Below are positions 7,499 through 15,783 of a DNA stretch of 34,771 nt, in pieces (position 1 is the stretch's first letter; the number at the start of each line of letters is the position of its first letter). This DNA comes from Legionellales bacterium. GTDB taxonomy: Bacteria > Pseudomonadota > Gammaproteobacteria > JAHCLG01. The notes under the pieces are model-generated. The model worked only from the letters and a program-made list of their open reading frames with translations. It was not told the origin of the DNA and did no database searches. Both the position numbers and the translations under genes were made by a program. Where the stretch lies: NCBI GenBank assembly GCA_026125385.1, contig JAHCLG010000028.1, positions 1 to 34,771 of the forward strand, read 5' to 3'.

Positions 7499-7992
7499 AG
7501 CAACATGGATTTGTATTAATTTCTATTTTATTATTACTCAGTTTTATTAGCGCATTGGTCAGCATTGGCATGCGAAAAGCGCATAGTCATCAACAGATTT
7601 CTCGCTATTTTCAACATCGCATTCAAGCAATGCAACACGCCGAATTAAATTTACAGCAAGCAGAATCCCTGACTGAAAAATCATTATGTATGAGTTCAGA
7701 GATAATTTATCAAGGGCAGCGAGATGAAGAGTGGTGGAAAAATTATGCGTTGTGTCAGCGAAATCATGCACGCATTATCATAGAACTATTAAGCGAAGAT
7801 CCTTGTGTGCTGGTCGATGATCATCTCGGTGGAACATTTTATCGGGTGAGTGTGCAAAGCACAAATCCTCTGGATCAGCAGCCGATTATTTTACAATCAA
7901 CTTTTTTAATACCCGGTAACACAAAAAACATTTGCAAATCATCCACAGTTACTTTAAGGTCTGGGCGATTATCTTGGCGAAGGATAGGATAA
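7495..7992 (+). CDS. pilX: Type IV pilus minor pilin, PilX-like
   Basis: The start is placed at 7495 (MKQHGFVLISIL), where an ATGA overlap with the pilW stop suggests coupling; an earlier ATG at 7432 would put more than 20 extra residues ahead of the cleavage site. The 165-residue protein has the leader MKQHG^FVLISILLLLSFISALV. Residue +5 is Ser/Ile in the string F-V-L-I-S, not Glu, which is the feature seen in GspK/PilX-type tip pilins that lack Glu5. Four Cys residues in the mature part could form disulfides. No pilY1 or pilE follows; the next gene is a crotonase 3 bp away. Confidence 0.75.
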   Translation: MKQHGFVLISILLLLSFISALVSIGMRKAHSHQQISRYFQHRIQAMQHAELNLQQAESLTEKSLCMSSEIIYQGQRDEEWWKNYALCQRNHARIIIELLSEDPCVLVDDHLGGTFYRVSVQSTNPLDQQPIILQSTFLIPGNTKNICKSSTVTLRSGRLSWRRIG

Positions 7993-7995
7993 AAA

Positions 7996-8781
7996 ATGAC
8001 TGAAACCGTAACCCTAGAAATTAACCAACACATTGCTACCTTAACCTTTAATCGTCCGCATGTGATGAATGCTTATAACGATGAAATGGCAGAAACTCTA
8101 GCGTGCTTAACCACGGAAGTGCGGTTAAATCCTGCCATTCGCGCCGTGTGTTTACAAGGCGCTGGAAAATTATTTATGGCCGGTGGCGATTTAACGTATT
8201 TTCAAAAAAATTTACCGCATATTGAACAAACAGTTGCGAGTTTAATGCCACAGGTTTTAACCAGCATTGAAAATCTTCAACGCATGAATAAACCGGTGAT
8301 CGCCAGGGTTCATGGTGCTGTTGCGGGAATTGGTTTAAGTTTTATGTTAGCGTGTGATTTAGTTATTGCGGCGAATAACACGAAATTTACGACCGCTTAT
8401 AGCAAAATTGGTTTATCACCCGATGGTGGAATGAGTTATTTTTTACCGCGTCTCGTGGGTGAGAAAAAAGCCATGGAATTATTTTTATTAGGCGATACGT
8501 TCGATGCGGCAACAGCATTGCACTATGGACTCATTAATTGGGCGGTGGAAGAAACAAGCTTAACGGAATTTACGCAACACGTATTAACACGTTTAGCAGC
8601 AGGTCCCACGCAAGCATTTGCTCATATTAAACAATTAGTGAATGGCAATTCTCATTATTCGCTAAGCGAACAATTACAACGCGAGGCCACTGGGTTTGCC
8701 ACATGTGCGAAAACCGACGATTTTAATCAAGGTCTCAAGGCATTTTTAACCAAACAAACACCCCAATTTGAAGGAAAATAA
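7996..8781 (+). CDS. Enoyl-CoA hydratase/isomerase (crotonase) family protein
   Basis: The 261-residue protein has the crotonase CoA-binding and oxyanion-hole segments AGGDLTYF (about residue 60) and VHGAVAGIGLSFMLACD (about residues 106-122). Neither of the two glutamates of classical enoyl-CoA hydratases is where expected: GIGLS replaces the GGGCE-type segment, and YSKIGLSPDGG replaces the one with PE. The Asp in SPDGG is the pattern seen in PaaG-like and delta3-delta2 enoyl-CoA isomerases, so isomerisation is more likely than hydration. It sits 3 bp after pilX and 1 bp before an SDR gene, suggesting one transcript with the SDR, and an acyl-CoA role shared with it. Confidence 0.88.
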   Translation: MTETVTLEINQHIATLTFNRPHVMNAYNDEMAETLACLTTEVRLNPAIRAVCLQGAGKLFMAGGDLTYFQKNLPHIEQTVASLMPQVLTSIENLQRMNKPVIARVHGAVAGIGLSFMLACDLVIAANNTKFTTAYSKIGLSPDGGMSYFLPRLVGEKKAMELFLLGDTFDAATALHYGLINWAVEETSLTEFTQHVLTRLAAGPTQAFAHIKQLVNGNSHYSLSEQLQREATGFATCAKTDDFNQGLKAFLTKQTPQFEGK

Positions 8782-8782
8782 C

Positions 8783-9604
8783 ATGAACACGTTAACAGGA
8801 AAACGTATTTTAATCAGTGGCGGCACGCGTGGAATTGGCGAAGCTATTGCGCTACGCGCCGCCCAAGATGGCGCTTTTGTGGCAATTGCTGCGAAAACGA
8901 CGGAACCACATCCTAAATTACCTGGCACCATTTATTCTGTTGCTAAAGCAATTGATGAAGCGGGTGGCAGAGGGCTTCCGTTAGCGGTGGATGTGCGGGA
9001 TGATGACGCCATTCAAGCTGCTGTTGAGCAAACCGTCAATGAATTTGGTGGTTTGGACATTCTCATTAATAACGCCAGCGCCATTCAACTCTCATCAACG
9101 CTTGATACACCCATGAAACGCTTTGATTTAATGTTTGGTGTGAATGTGCGTGCGACTTTTGCCTTATCACAAGCCGCGCTACCGCATTTATTAAAAGGCC
9201 ATAATCCGCATATTTTAAATTTAGCACCACCGCTAAACATGCAAGCAAAATGGTTTAAAAATCATGTGGCTTACACTATGTCGAAATATGGCATGAGCAT
9301 GTGTACCCTGGGAATGGCGGCCGAATTTGCCAACCGTGGTTTAGCCGTTAATTCGCTGTGGCCTAAAACCACGATTGCGACTGCCGCGATTGCGGTGCAC
9401 TTTCCTGAAGAAATTCTGCGCGCTTCACGCAAACCTTCAATCATGGCCGATGCTGCGCATTGGATTTTAACCCAAGATGCTAAACAGTGTTCGGGGCGCT
9501 TTTTTATCGATGAAGAAATATTGCGTGAACAAGGTATTGAAGATTTTTCCAAATATGCGTTGGATCCTGGCGCCAAATTATTTACGGATTTATTTTTGGA
9601 CTAG
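8783..9604 (+). CDS. SDR family oxidoreductase, HSDL2-like
   Basis: The 273-residue Rossmann-fold protein has the cofactor loop SGGTRGIGEAI (residues 12-22), the NNAS motif near 96-99, and the catalytic Y164-x3-K168 in AYTMSKYGMS. The segments PPLNMQAKWFKNHVAY and AVNSLWPKTTIATAA are typical of the hydroxysteroid dehydrogenase-like 2 group, which acts on lipid or acyl-CoA substrates that are not well defined. The position usually holding the catalytic Ser in this group reads Ala148 (LNLAPPLN). The ATG at 8783 follows AAGGAA; an upstream ATG at 8768 lies inside the crotonase gene. The gene ends directly against a toxin gene remnant. Confidence 0.88.
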   Translation: MNTLTGKRILISGGTRGIGEAIALRAAQDGAFVAIAAKTTEPHPKLPGTIYSVAKAIDEAGGRGLPLAVDVRDDDAIQAAVEQTVNEFGGLDILINNASAIQLSSTLDTPMKRFDLMFGVNVRATFALSQAALPHLLKGHNPHILNLAPPLNMQAKWFKNHVAYTMSKYGMSMCTLGMAAEFANRGLAVNSLWPKTTIATAAIAVHFPEEILRASRKPSIMADAAHWILTQDAKQCSGRFFIDEEILREQGIEDFSKYALDPGAKLFTDLFLD

Positions 9605-9705
9605 TTAAAAATTTTTATGCGGTTAAAGTGAGTGGTAATTGGCGAATAATTTTTAGATTTCATGATAACAATGTGCTTGATGTGGATTATCTTGATCATC
9701 ATTAA
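9604..9705 (+). pseudogene. higB: 5'-truncated higB toxin remnant (RelE/HigB family C-terminus)
   Basis: A plus-strand frame ending at TAA 9703-9705 reads FYAVKVSGNWRIIFRF then HDNNVLDVDYLDHH, which matches the C-terminal third of HigB-type mRNA interferases (canonical SGNWRxxFRF and DxxxxDYH end). There is no start codon or N-terminal half: the frame runs straight into the SDR 3' end. The toxin is therefore truncated, evidently by a deletion. The broken higA lies 27 bp downstream, as expected for the higBA order. I am confident in the family from the motif; no search was done. Confidence 0.8.
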
Positions 9706-9731
9706 AATCATTGGATTGAAGAGGATATCTC

Positions 9732-10023
9732 ATGAGTATTATGCATGAACCATTACATCCTGGCGAAATCGTTAAAGAATGAGTTTGATGCGATTAGCAT
9801 GAGTGTTACCGAAGCTGCAGCAAGGTTAGGTGTTTCACGCACGGCGTTATCCCGTCTTTTCAATGGCCATTCTGGGATTAGCCCTGAAATGGCGTTACGA
9901 TTATCCAAATTTTTTGGCACAAGTATTGAGCTATGGATTAATTTACAAGCTCAGTATGAAACATGGCTTATTAGCCAACAATCCGACAGTATTGTTGTAG
10001 AACCCTTCAATAAAGCGGCATAA
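9732..10023 (+). pseudogene. higA: Frameshifted higA antitoxin (HTH/XRE family)
   Basis: ATG at 9732 reads [16 protein letters not shown] and then hits TGA at 9780-9782. The rest of a normal HigA continues in the next frame from 9781: [20 protein letters not shown], an HTH region with [19 protein letters not shown], and LQAQYETW. Dropping the single T at 9780 restores one continuous protein of about 96 residues. An ATG at 9745 in the second frame would give 92 residues but a nonsense N-terminus without the HPGE segment. This is most simply a one-base insertion in an antitoxin whose toxin is already gone; whether the downstream frame still makes a DNA-binding protein is unknown. Confidence 0.82.
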
Positions 10024-10060
10024 TTTTACGATTGACTTTATCGATCGTAAACGAAGCGCG

Positions 10061-11425
10061 CTAAATAACATTTTTCGGAAAAACGACTTTTACCTCTAAA
10101 CCGGTTTGATGAGCGGGTGCACCGAGAGTGACGGTGGCTTGATGAAGTTTAGCGATTTGACGGACAATAGCTAAACCTAAACCGCTACCAGGCACTTTTG
10201 TACCCAGGACGCGATAAAAACGCTCAAAGACTTGCGAACGGGCTTCTGGTGGAATGCCTGGGCCATTATCAATGACACAAAGTTCAATGCGATCGGGATA
10301 TTGATGTAATTTAACTTGCACCGCGCCATTTTTTTGTGTGTAACGGATGGCGTTATCAATCAAATTTCGCAATAAAATACTTAATGCCGTGGGAATGCCT
10401 TTCATAATAATGGGTGAACTATCGCCAATTAATTCAATATCGATATTATTGTCAATCGCTTCCGGTGCCAATTCTGCAATGACTTCGGTGGTAATGCGAG
10501 TTAAATTAATTTCAGCAGCATCGTTTAACACCGCTTCCGGTACAAGACGACTTAAAATTAATAATTGTTGAATGACATGCGTATTGCGATCAACTCCGCG
10601 AATTAATTTTAATAAGGCAGCTCGACGTTCTTCTTCATTGTGCGTGCGTAAAGCAACTTGAGCTTGGGTTTTTAAGGCCGCTAATGGCGTGCGTAATTCA
10701 TGGGCAGCATTGGCTGAAAACGCTTTTTCGCGCTCGAAGGCTTGGCTTAAGCGGTTAAACAAGGTATTTAATTCATCGACCAGCGGTTGGACTTCGATAG
10801 GGATCGATTGTAAATCGACGGGATCGAGATAATTGGGTTTACGATCGGAAATTGCTTGAGCGATTTTGCGAATAGTTGCTAAACCATTCCCCACAATTAA
10901 CCAGATTAATATAGCGAGAAATGGATAACTGATAATTAAAATAGCAATCGCATAAGCCGCAATACGATGACCGAGTTGTAAGCGTGTATTTAATTTTTCG
11001 GCAGTAATAATGGTAATCCCAGTGTGCGGATTGACTAAACGAAAAACCCGCCAATGTTCTTCATCCACCATGAAGTTACTAAATCCATTATGAGTGCTAT
11101 TTAATCCGATTTGCGGTGAATCGGGTGAATGTAATAATAATTTATTTTTATTATCCCAAATTTCAATTTGAAATTTATGCGATAAATGTTTATCTTCCGC
11201 GGTAATATGATTAATATTATGTTGTAACTTGTCTAAGTTACGCTGGCTTAAATCATCGCCTAATAATGCTCGAAACATAAAGGTGGTTTCACTCAACCAG
11301 TGATCGAGATGATTATCAATGGCTTTGCGGTCAAAATAATAATTTGCATAAGTGCTAAACAGTGAAATAAGGGTAATACCAATTAATAAATTAATTAATA
11401 AATAACGGCGAATGGAAGATTTCAT
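10061..11425 (-). CDS. Sensor histidine kinase (QseC/PmrB-like)
   Basis: The 454-residue inner-membrane kinase has TM1 at about residues 8-26, a periplasmic sensor of roughly 125 residues, TM2 at about 155-178, a HAMP-like segment, and an H-box SANAAHELRTPLAAL with phospho-accepting His242. The ATPase domain shows the N-box (LLRNLIDNAIRYT), G1 DNGPGIP, F-box FERFYR and G2 GSGLGLAI. The ATG at 11425 overlaps the response regulator stop (ATGA). The pair resembles QseBC or PmrAB. In Legionella and Coxiella PmrAB controls Dot/Icm effector genes, which makes the effector-like gene just upstream of this pair notable; a regulatory link is only inference. Confidence 0.93.
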   Translation of the reverse strand: MKSSIRRYLLINLLIGITLISLFSTYANYYFDRKAIDNHLDHWLSETTFMFRALLGDDLSQRNLDKLQHNINHITAEDKHLSHKFQIEIWDNKNKLLLHSPDSPQIGLNSTHNGFSNFMVDEEHWRVFRLVNPHTGITIITAEKLNTRLQLGHRIAAYAIAILIISYPFLAILIWLIVGNGLATIRKIAQAISDRKPNYLDPVDLQSIPIEVQPLVDELNTLFNRLSQAFEREKAFSANAAHELRTPLAALKTQAQVALRTHNEEERRAALLKLIRGVDRNTHVIQQLLILSRLVPEAVLNDAAEINLTRITTEVIAELAPEAIDNNIDIELIGDSSPIIMKGIPTALSILLRNLIDNAIRYTQKNGAVQVKLHQYPDRIELCVIDNGPGIPPEARSQVFERFYRVLGTKVPGSGLGLAIVRQIAKLHQATVTLGAPAHQTGLEVKVVFPKNVI

Positions 11426-12084
11426 TTTTCTTTTTCAACCATATAGCCCACACCGCGAATGGTGCGAATATAATCGGTGCCTAATTTCTTACGTAAATTA
11501 TGAATATGAACTTCTAAGGCGTTACTATCCACGTCTTCGCCCCAACCATAGAGGGTTTGAGTTAAATAATCACGCGACATCACGCGGCCTAAGTTTTCTA
11601 GCAATTTTTGTAAGAGCGCGAATTCACGCCGTGGAATATTTAATAATTCGCTGCCTTTAGTGACAGTATGAGAAGCAGGATCAAGGGTAATATCGCGATA
11701 GGTGATTAAGGGTTCTGCGCGTGAACTTAAACGCCGTTGCACGGCACGAATGCGTGCGCACAATTCATCGAGATCAAAAGGTTTGGTGACATAATCATCG
11801 GCGCCATAATCTAAACCTTGGACGCGTTCTTCAATACTATCGCGCGCGGTTAAAATTAAAATAGGGATGCTATTACCTTTATGTCGTAAATTTTGCAAAA
11901 CGGTTAAGCCGCTCATGCGTGGTAAACCTAAATCTAAGACAATTAAATCAAAATTTTCATTTTCAACAGCCTGTTCAACGCCGCTGCCATCTTTAAGCCA
12001 ATCAACGGTGTGACCATCATGACTCAGTCCAGCCGTTAAGCCATCCCCCAGCATTTCATCGTCTTCAACCAGTAGAATGCGCAT
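11422..12084 (-). CDS. OmpR/PhoB-family response regulator (QseB/PmrA-like)
   Basis: The 220-residue regulator has a receiver domain (acidic pocket EDDE at residues 7-10, phospho-acceptor Asp51 in LIVLDLGLP, T in LTARDS, K in VTKPFDLDEL) and a C-terminal winged helix ending NALEVHIHNLRKKLG and IRTIRGVGYMV. The start at 12084 (MRILLVEDDE) is chosen from family alignment over an ATG at 12114. It is the first gene of a two-gene operon with the kinase. Which genes it controls cannot be read here. Confidence 0.95.
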   Translation of the reverse strand: MRILLVEDDEMLGDGLTAGLSHDGHTVDWLKDGSGVEQAVENENFDLIVLDLGLPRMSGLTVLQNLRHKGNSIPILILTARDSIEERVQGLDYGADDYVTKPFDLDELCARIRAVQRRLSSRAEPLITYRDITLDPASHTVTKGSELLNIPRREFALLQKLLENLGRVMSRDYLTQTLYGWGEDVDSNALEVHIHNLRKKLGTDYIRTIRGVGYMVEKEK

Positions 12085-12159
12085 TGCATTAAACCCTATT
12101 GTTAAAATTAACACTTATTGTAAGCGTTGCTAAATCTAAGTACAAATTTATCTTTACGT

Positions 12160-15100
12160 TTACTCGGAATCAGTCGACATCGAAAAACTCAAAAAAGACA
12201 GCGTTGATGGTTTTGGGTTTGTATTAGTTGATGGTTCTGGGGTTGTATTAGAGCGCAAGGATGAAGAGAATGGATTTGCAGCATTAAAAAATGTGAGTGA
12301 ACTTTGGCTGGTTGAATTCGTAGAAGAGGTGTTCATTGCTGGCAAAGAAGAAGTAGATGAATGGCTGCTGTTATTATTTCCAGAAGCTCCGAAATGAGGT
12401 TGAGTGACAGTGCTCTGAGACGACGTGGAAATTATGTTACTCTGCGATAAACAGGAGGATGAATTCGGCCGATTAAAGAAAGTCAGTGAACTTTGATTAA
12501 AGGATGTATTTTGATCAACACTCATGGTTGATGATGATATAGGGGTGACATTACTACTGGAATGAGTGAATGAACTTGTCGACGGTAAACAGTACGTTAG
12601 ATCTAACCCCGTATCAAGATCGAGGTCGGGAAGTGTAGTTCTGCCAGAGGGATGTTTTGTATTGTTTCTGTCATTATACGCAAATGGAAAATTTGAAGTA
12701 GATGATATTGTAGTATATGCGGAATTTGCAGCGTCATCAGCATCGACATCGAAAGTATTAGCCATTGGCGTTGTAAAAGAATTTTTTGAAAAATTCTTAT
12801 TATTGAAGCTACGAATATTGGCTGCACTGTTGTCATGGTTAAGCTCAGTATCAGATTTACGTTTTTGCGAATTACGTATACACGTAGTGGGCGAGGAGTG
12901 AGAAGCTATTATTGACGGAACTGAGAAGGTTGAGATCGCATTAGAGAAATAACTTTCTTTAATACCATGACCATGATTAATAAATGATGCTAGCTCTTCA
13001 CCTAGATCAAGAATATTAGTTACTGAACGTTTAATGGCTAAAATTGTATTAATTGGAGTATTACCGATAAGTGAATTAACACTTGAATCTATTTTCTCTA
13101 AAACAGCAACCCCACCCTGTAAACACAATATTTTAATTTCATCAAAAGATAAATTGAGCTTTATCAGACTATCATAGCAATTCCCAATCACTGAAAAGAT
13201 TTCATTGTCATGCGATTTGGTAATATTAACAATTAAATCTAAGGTTATTTTTAGTTTATGTAATTTTGTTGCCGTTTTGATTATCTCACCTAGTTTCAGA
13301 TCCCCACTTTTAGTAGACATTATTTCTTTTACGTGACTACCTTTAATCCCAAGGTTAATTAATGCTTCCATATTATTTGCCAATGCGACAAATAACTCAA
13401 TGATATCGGGACCGTGTGCCATGAGTTTCAGATAGTCGTTAAATTGATTTAGCACACCTAGATTATTAGTAAGTACTGTTAAAATCTCTACTGCATTTGG
13501 CAAGCTTAATAAACTGATATCGTTAAATTCACAATAACGATAATGTCTTGATAATTCTGAGGTTAGAGTTAGGAATTTTCCAAGCTTATCACAAATATTT
13601 TTAATGATAGTAATTTTATCAGCGTGGTTGGGTGTTGATAATAATTCCATAATTTTATTGGGGGAGAATTGAATTTTTTTAAGGTTAAGCTCATTAATAA
13701 AGCTAAAAAAATTAAAAATGAAATGAGTGCTAGAGAGTTTTTTGCCGAGAACATAAACAAGGGCTCTATAATTTATGTTTGAAGTTGTGGCGGTTAATAC
13801 GGTTTGAATATTAGGCTTTTCCATATATTTATTAGCTACATAGCTGATAAATTCATCGAGGTTTTCTTTCGGTATTAGCTTTAATAATTCATCGCAAACT
13901 TCTTTTGTGGGATTTTTGTTGATAAGGGTGGTAAATAATGTTTGGTAAAAGCGAGAAGAATCAGTTAGCTGAATATCTAAAGTTTGTAAATCTTCTGGCC
14001 ACTTGTGATCAAGTTTAGGGGTTTTATAGGTATTTAAATTAATATTTGCTTGTGATGTCATGCAGTCGCTTAGAAAACAACAAATGCTGCCAGCATGATT
14101 AAAAAATCGCCCAGCTTTTTCAGTCGTTAAAATAATAAATTCATCGTAATGTGGGGAGCCATTAATTTGCGAGAAGCGCTTTTTAAAATTGCAAATAAAA
14201 CTCGCAGCTTCATCTTCGGAAATTGGTTTTCTTAAGCCAAATTGTTGATAATTTTTATTTATAATCTCGATTAATGATAGTGCTATTGAATCTTTTTCTC
14301 CTGACTTATTATTTAAAATAGCCGCTCTTATAGCCGTCAAAATTTTTTTCGCAAATGTTTTATTTTCTATTACTTTACCAAAGTTAATGGTGCTCAAATC
14401 TTTTGCATAACAGTCGATGTTAACACTACCAAAGAAAAACTGAGCTACTATTCCCAACATGTCGATGGATGGTTTATCAGCCTTAAGCATAGTGTTATGT
14501 TTAGTTATTTTAATAACATTAAAAAAAGAGTTTGAGTCAGATGTCTCTGTTAAACCTTCATCGCCAAGAGAGTTGATGATGGTTTCTATTACATCGTGGT
14601 CGGAAATATTTTCATAAATAAGCAGGGTTGTTATTATTTTGTTTATGCTTTGTTCTTCTAAATTTAATGGAGTCGCGGTTATATTCTCGTCCTCGTCTGC
14701 CACCCATAGATTAATCTGGTGAATAAGGCTGGTTATTTTGTGGTTATCTATACTTGCTGTCGCGTATTCTTGAGTGTTAATTTTATCCTTATTTTTATAT
14801 AAGTAATACTTATATAGATCTTTAAAATTTAAACGATATTTAAACTGCTCCGGATCTAAAAATAAGAGCTTATTAAGTTGAGCTATATTTTGGTTACCCT
14901 CTAGAAGGAGTTGGATAAAAATTATTTCCTCATAAGTTAATTTAAGTTGTTTATGCGATCCTGCTTCAAAATTAATGGATTGAATCTTGTTGTATAGCGT
15001 GGTGTTGTTTTCCTTTATAGGACCCCATTTGCTTTTGTCAATTCCTTTCAATATGCTTATGTCGTCTTCGTCAAAGTACCAAAGCCCGAAACTCTCAAGT

Positions 15101-15624
15101 TGATGATCTGAGAAAATATAAAAAAATGTAGTATTTTTGTGTTTATAAAAAAGGGGAACGCGTTCTAAAGAAAATAGAGGATCATCAAAATGTAAAATGC
15201 TGTCTTTTATTGGGGGGCTTAGGCGCATACTGAATAGATTTGATTTATTTTTAAATAAATTTAGGATTGGTTTTGGGTAGCTTAAAAATCCGTCAGTTGT
15301 ATCGGGCTTAATGATGTTTATCGTATTTGTGCTGATCTCTTTTAAAAAGGTTTCACTCAATAGGTTAATTGTACTGAGGATGCGTTGATTAGCTTGATTA
15401 TGTGTTGAGCTTGCTTCAAGCAGAAGGGTAAGCGCTGAAATTAAGTTGCGATATTCAATCAAGTTAGGCCATTTATCATCAAATGATGTAAGCGCATGTA
15501 AACTTTGACAAGTATTTTCAGCACCAATAATCACTCCTGAAACAATCGGAACGACAATTCTAAGTTGGTTTGTATCTAGGTCAAAGGCCAAATTATCTGG
15601 TAAAGGAGGTAAAATAATTTTCAA
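12160..15624 (-). CDS. Unrecognised 1154-residue protein: helical-repeat region plus Ser/Thr/Asn-rich tail (candidate host-directed effector)
   Basis: I do not recognise this protein. The start is a TTG at 15624 with AAGG nine bases upstream; an in-frame TAG lies just before it, and the next Met is 132 residues in. Residues 1-640 are mixed, mostly helical, without clear motifs. Residues about 650-880 look like degenerate helix-turn-helix repeats of roughly 30-35 residues; one, LSFDEIKILCLQGGVAVLEK (about 825-844), loosely resembles a TALE-type repeat. A basic patch QKRKSD lies at about 920-925. The tail from about 900 to 1154 is low-complexity Ser/Thr/Asn, with QSSLTFFN repeated near 1044 and 1107. 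There is no signal peptide and no obvious membrane span. The bases are more AT-rich than the neighbours. Flanking higA remnants suggest an accessory block. Confidence 0.8.
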   Translation of the reverse strand: MKIILPPLPDNLAFDLDTNQLRIVVPIVSGVIIGAENTCQSLHALTSFDDKWPNLIEYRNLISALTLLLEASSTHNQANQRILSTINLLSETFLKEISTNTINIIKPDTTDGFLSYPKPILNLFKNKSNLFSMRLSPPIKDSILHFDDPLFSLERVPLFYKHKNTTFFYIFSDHQLESFGLWYFDEDDISILKGIDKSKWGPIKENNTTLYNKIQSINFEAGSHKQLKLTYEEIIFIQLLLEGNQNIAQLNKLLFLDPEQFKYRLNFKDLYKYYLYKNKDKINTQEYATASIDNHKITSLIHQINLWVADEDENITATPLNLEEQSINKIITTLLIYENISDHDVIETIINSLGDEGLTETSDSNSFFNVIKITKHNTMLKADKPSIDMLGIVAQFFFGSVNIDCYAKDLSTINFGKVIENKTFAKKILTAIRAAILNNKSGEKDSIALSLIEIINKNYQQFGLRKPISEDEAASFICNFKKRFSQINGSPHYDEFIILTTEKAGRFFNHAGSICCFLSDCMTSQANINLNTYKTPKLDHKWPEDLQTLDIQLTDSSRFYQTLFTTLINKNPTKEVCDELLKLIPKENLDEFISYVANKYMEKPNIQTVLTATTSNINYRALVYVLGKKLSSTHFIFNFFSFINELNLKKIQFSPNKIMELLSTPNHADKITIIKNICDKLGKFLTLTSELSRHYRYCEFNDISLLSLPNAVEILTVLTNNLGVLNQFNDYLKLMAHGPDIIELFVALANNMEALINLGIKGSHVKEIMSTKSGDLKLGEIIKTATKLHKLKITLDLIVNITKSHDNEIFSVIGNCYDSLIKLNLSFDEIKILCLQGGVAVLEKIDSSVNSLIGNTPINTILAIKRSVTNILDLGEELASFINHGHGIKESYFSNAISTFSVPSIIASHSSPTTCIRNSQKRKSDTELNHDNSAANIRSFNNKNFSKNSFTTPMANTFDVDADDAANSAYTTISSTSNFPFAYNDRNNTKHPSGRTTLPDLDLDTGLDLTYCLPSTSSFTHSSSNVTPISSSTMSVDQNTSFNQSSLTFFNRPNSSSCLSQSNIISTSSQSTVTQPHFGASGNNNSSHSSTSSLPAMNTSSTNSTSQSSLTFFNAANPFSSSLRSNTTPEPSTNTNPKPSTLSFLSFSMSTDSE

Positions 15625-15655
15625 TGCACTCTACCTTGTTGTATTTTTATTGATA

Positions 15656-15685
15656 ATCCTATGCTAGATGCGACTTATTTGTCAA
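15656..15685 (-). promoter_or_regulatory. Candidate sigma70 promoter of the 1154-residue protein gene
   Basis: On the minus strand a perfect TTGACA -35 (15680-15685) is followed after 18 bp by TAGGAT (15656-15661), a 4-of-6 match to TATAAT, about 32 bp upstream of the TTG start. An extended AT-rich stretch lies upstream. No direct-repeat cTTAA-type PmrA box was seen. Confidence 0.45.
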
Positions 15686-15783
15686 TACTAAATGCCGTAT
15701 ATTGGGCAGCAAAATAGCAATAACTCGGTTTAATTAAACTCACGTACTACACTAATAATTTTAATTACGATAAATCTCCGTAC

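Noticed and set aside
9732..10023. Programmed frameshift to produce full HigA.
   Set aside because: No slippery heptamer or stimulatory structure is seen at 9777-9783, and the partner toxin is truncated, so simple decay is the better explanation.
12566..12901. 111-residue plus-strand frame opposite the tail of the large protein.
   Set aside because: It is antisense to the Ser/Asn-rich coding tail, which naturally gives long open frames on the other strand; no start signal supports it.
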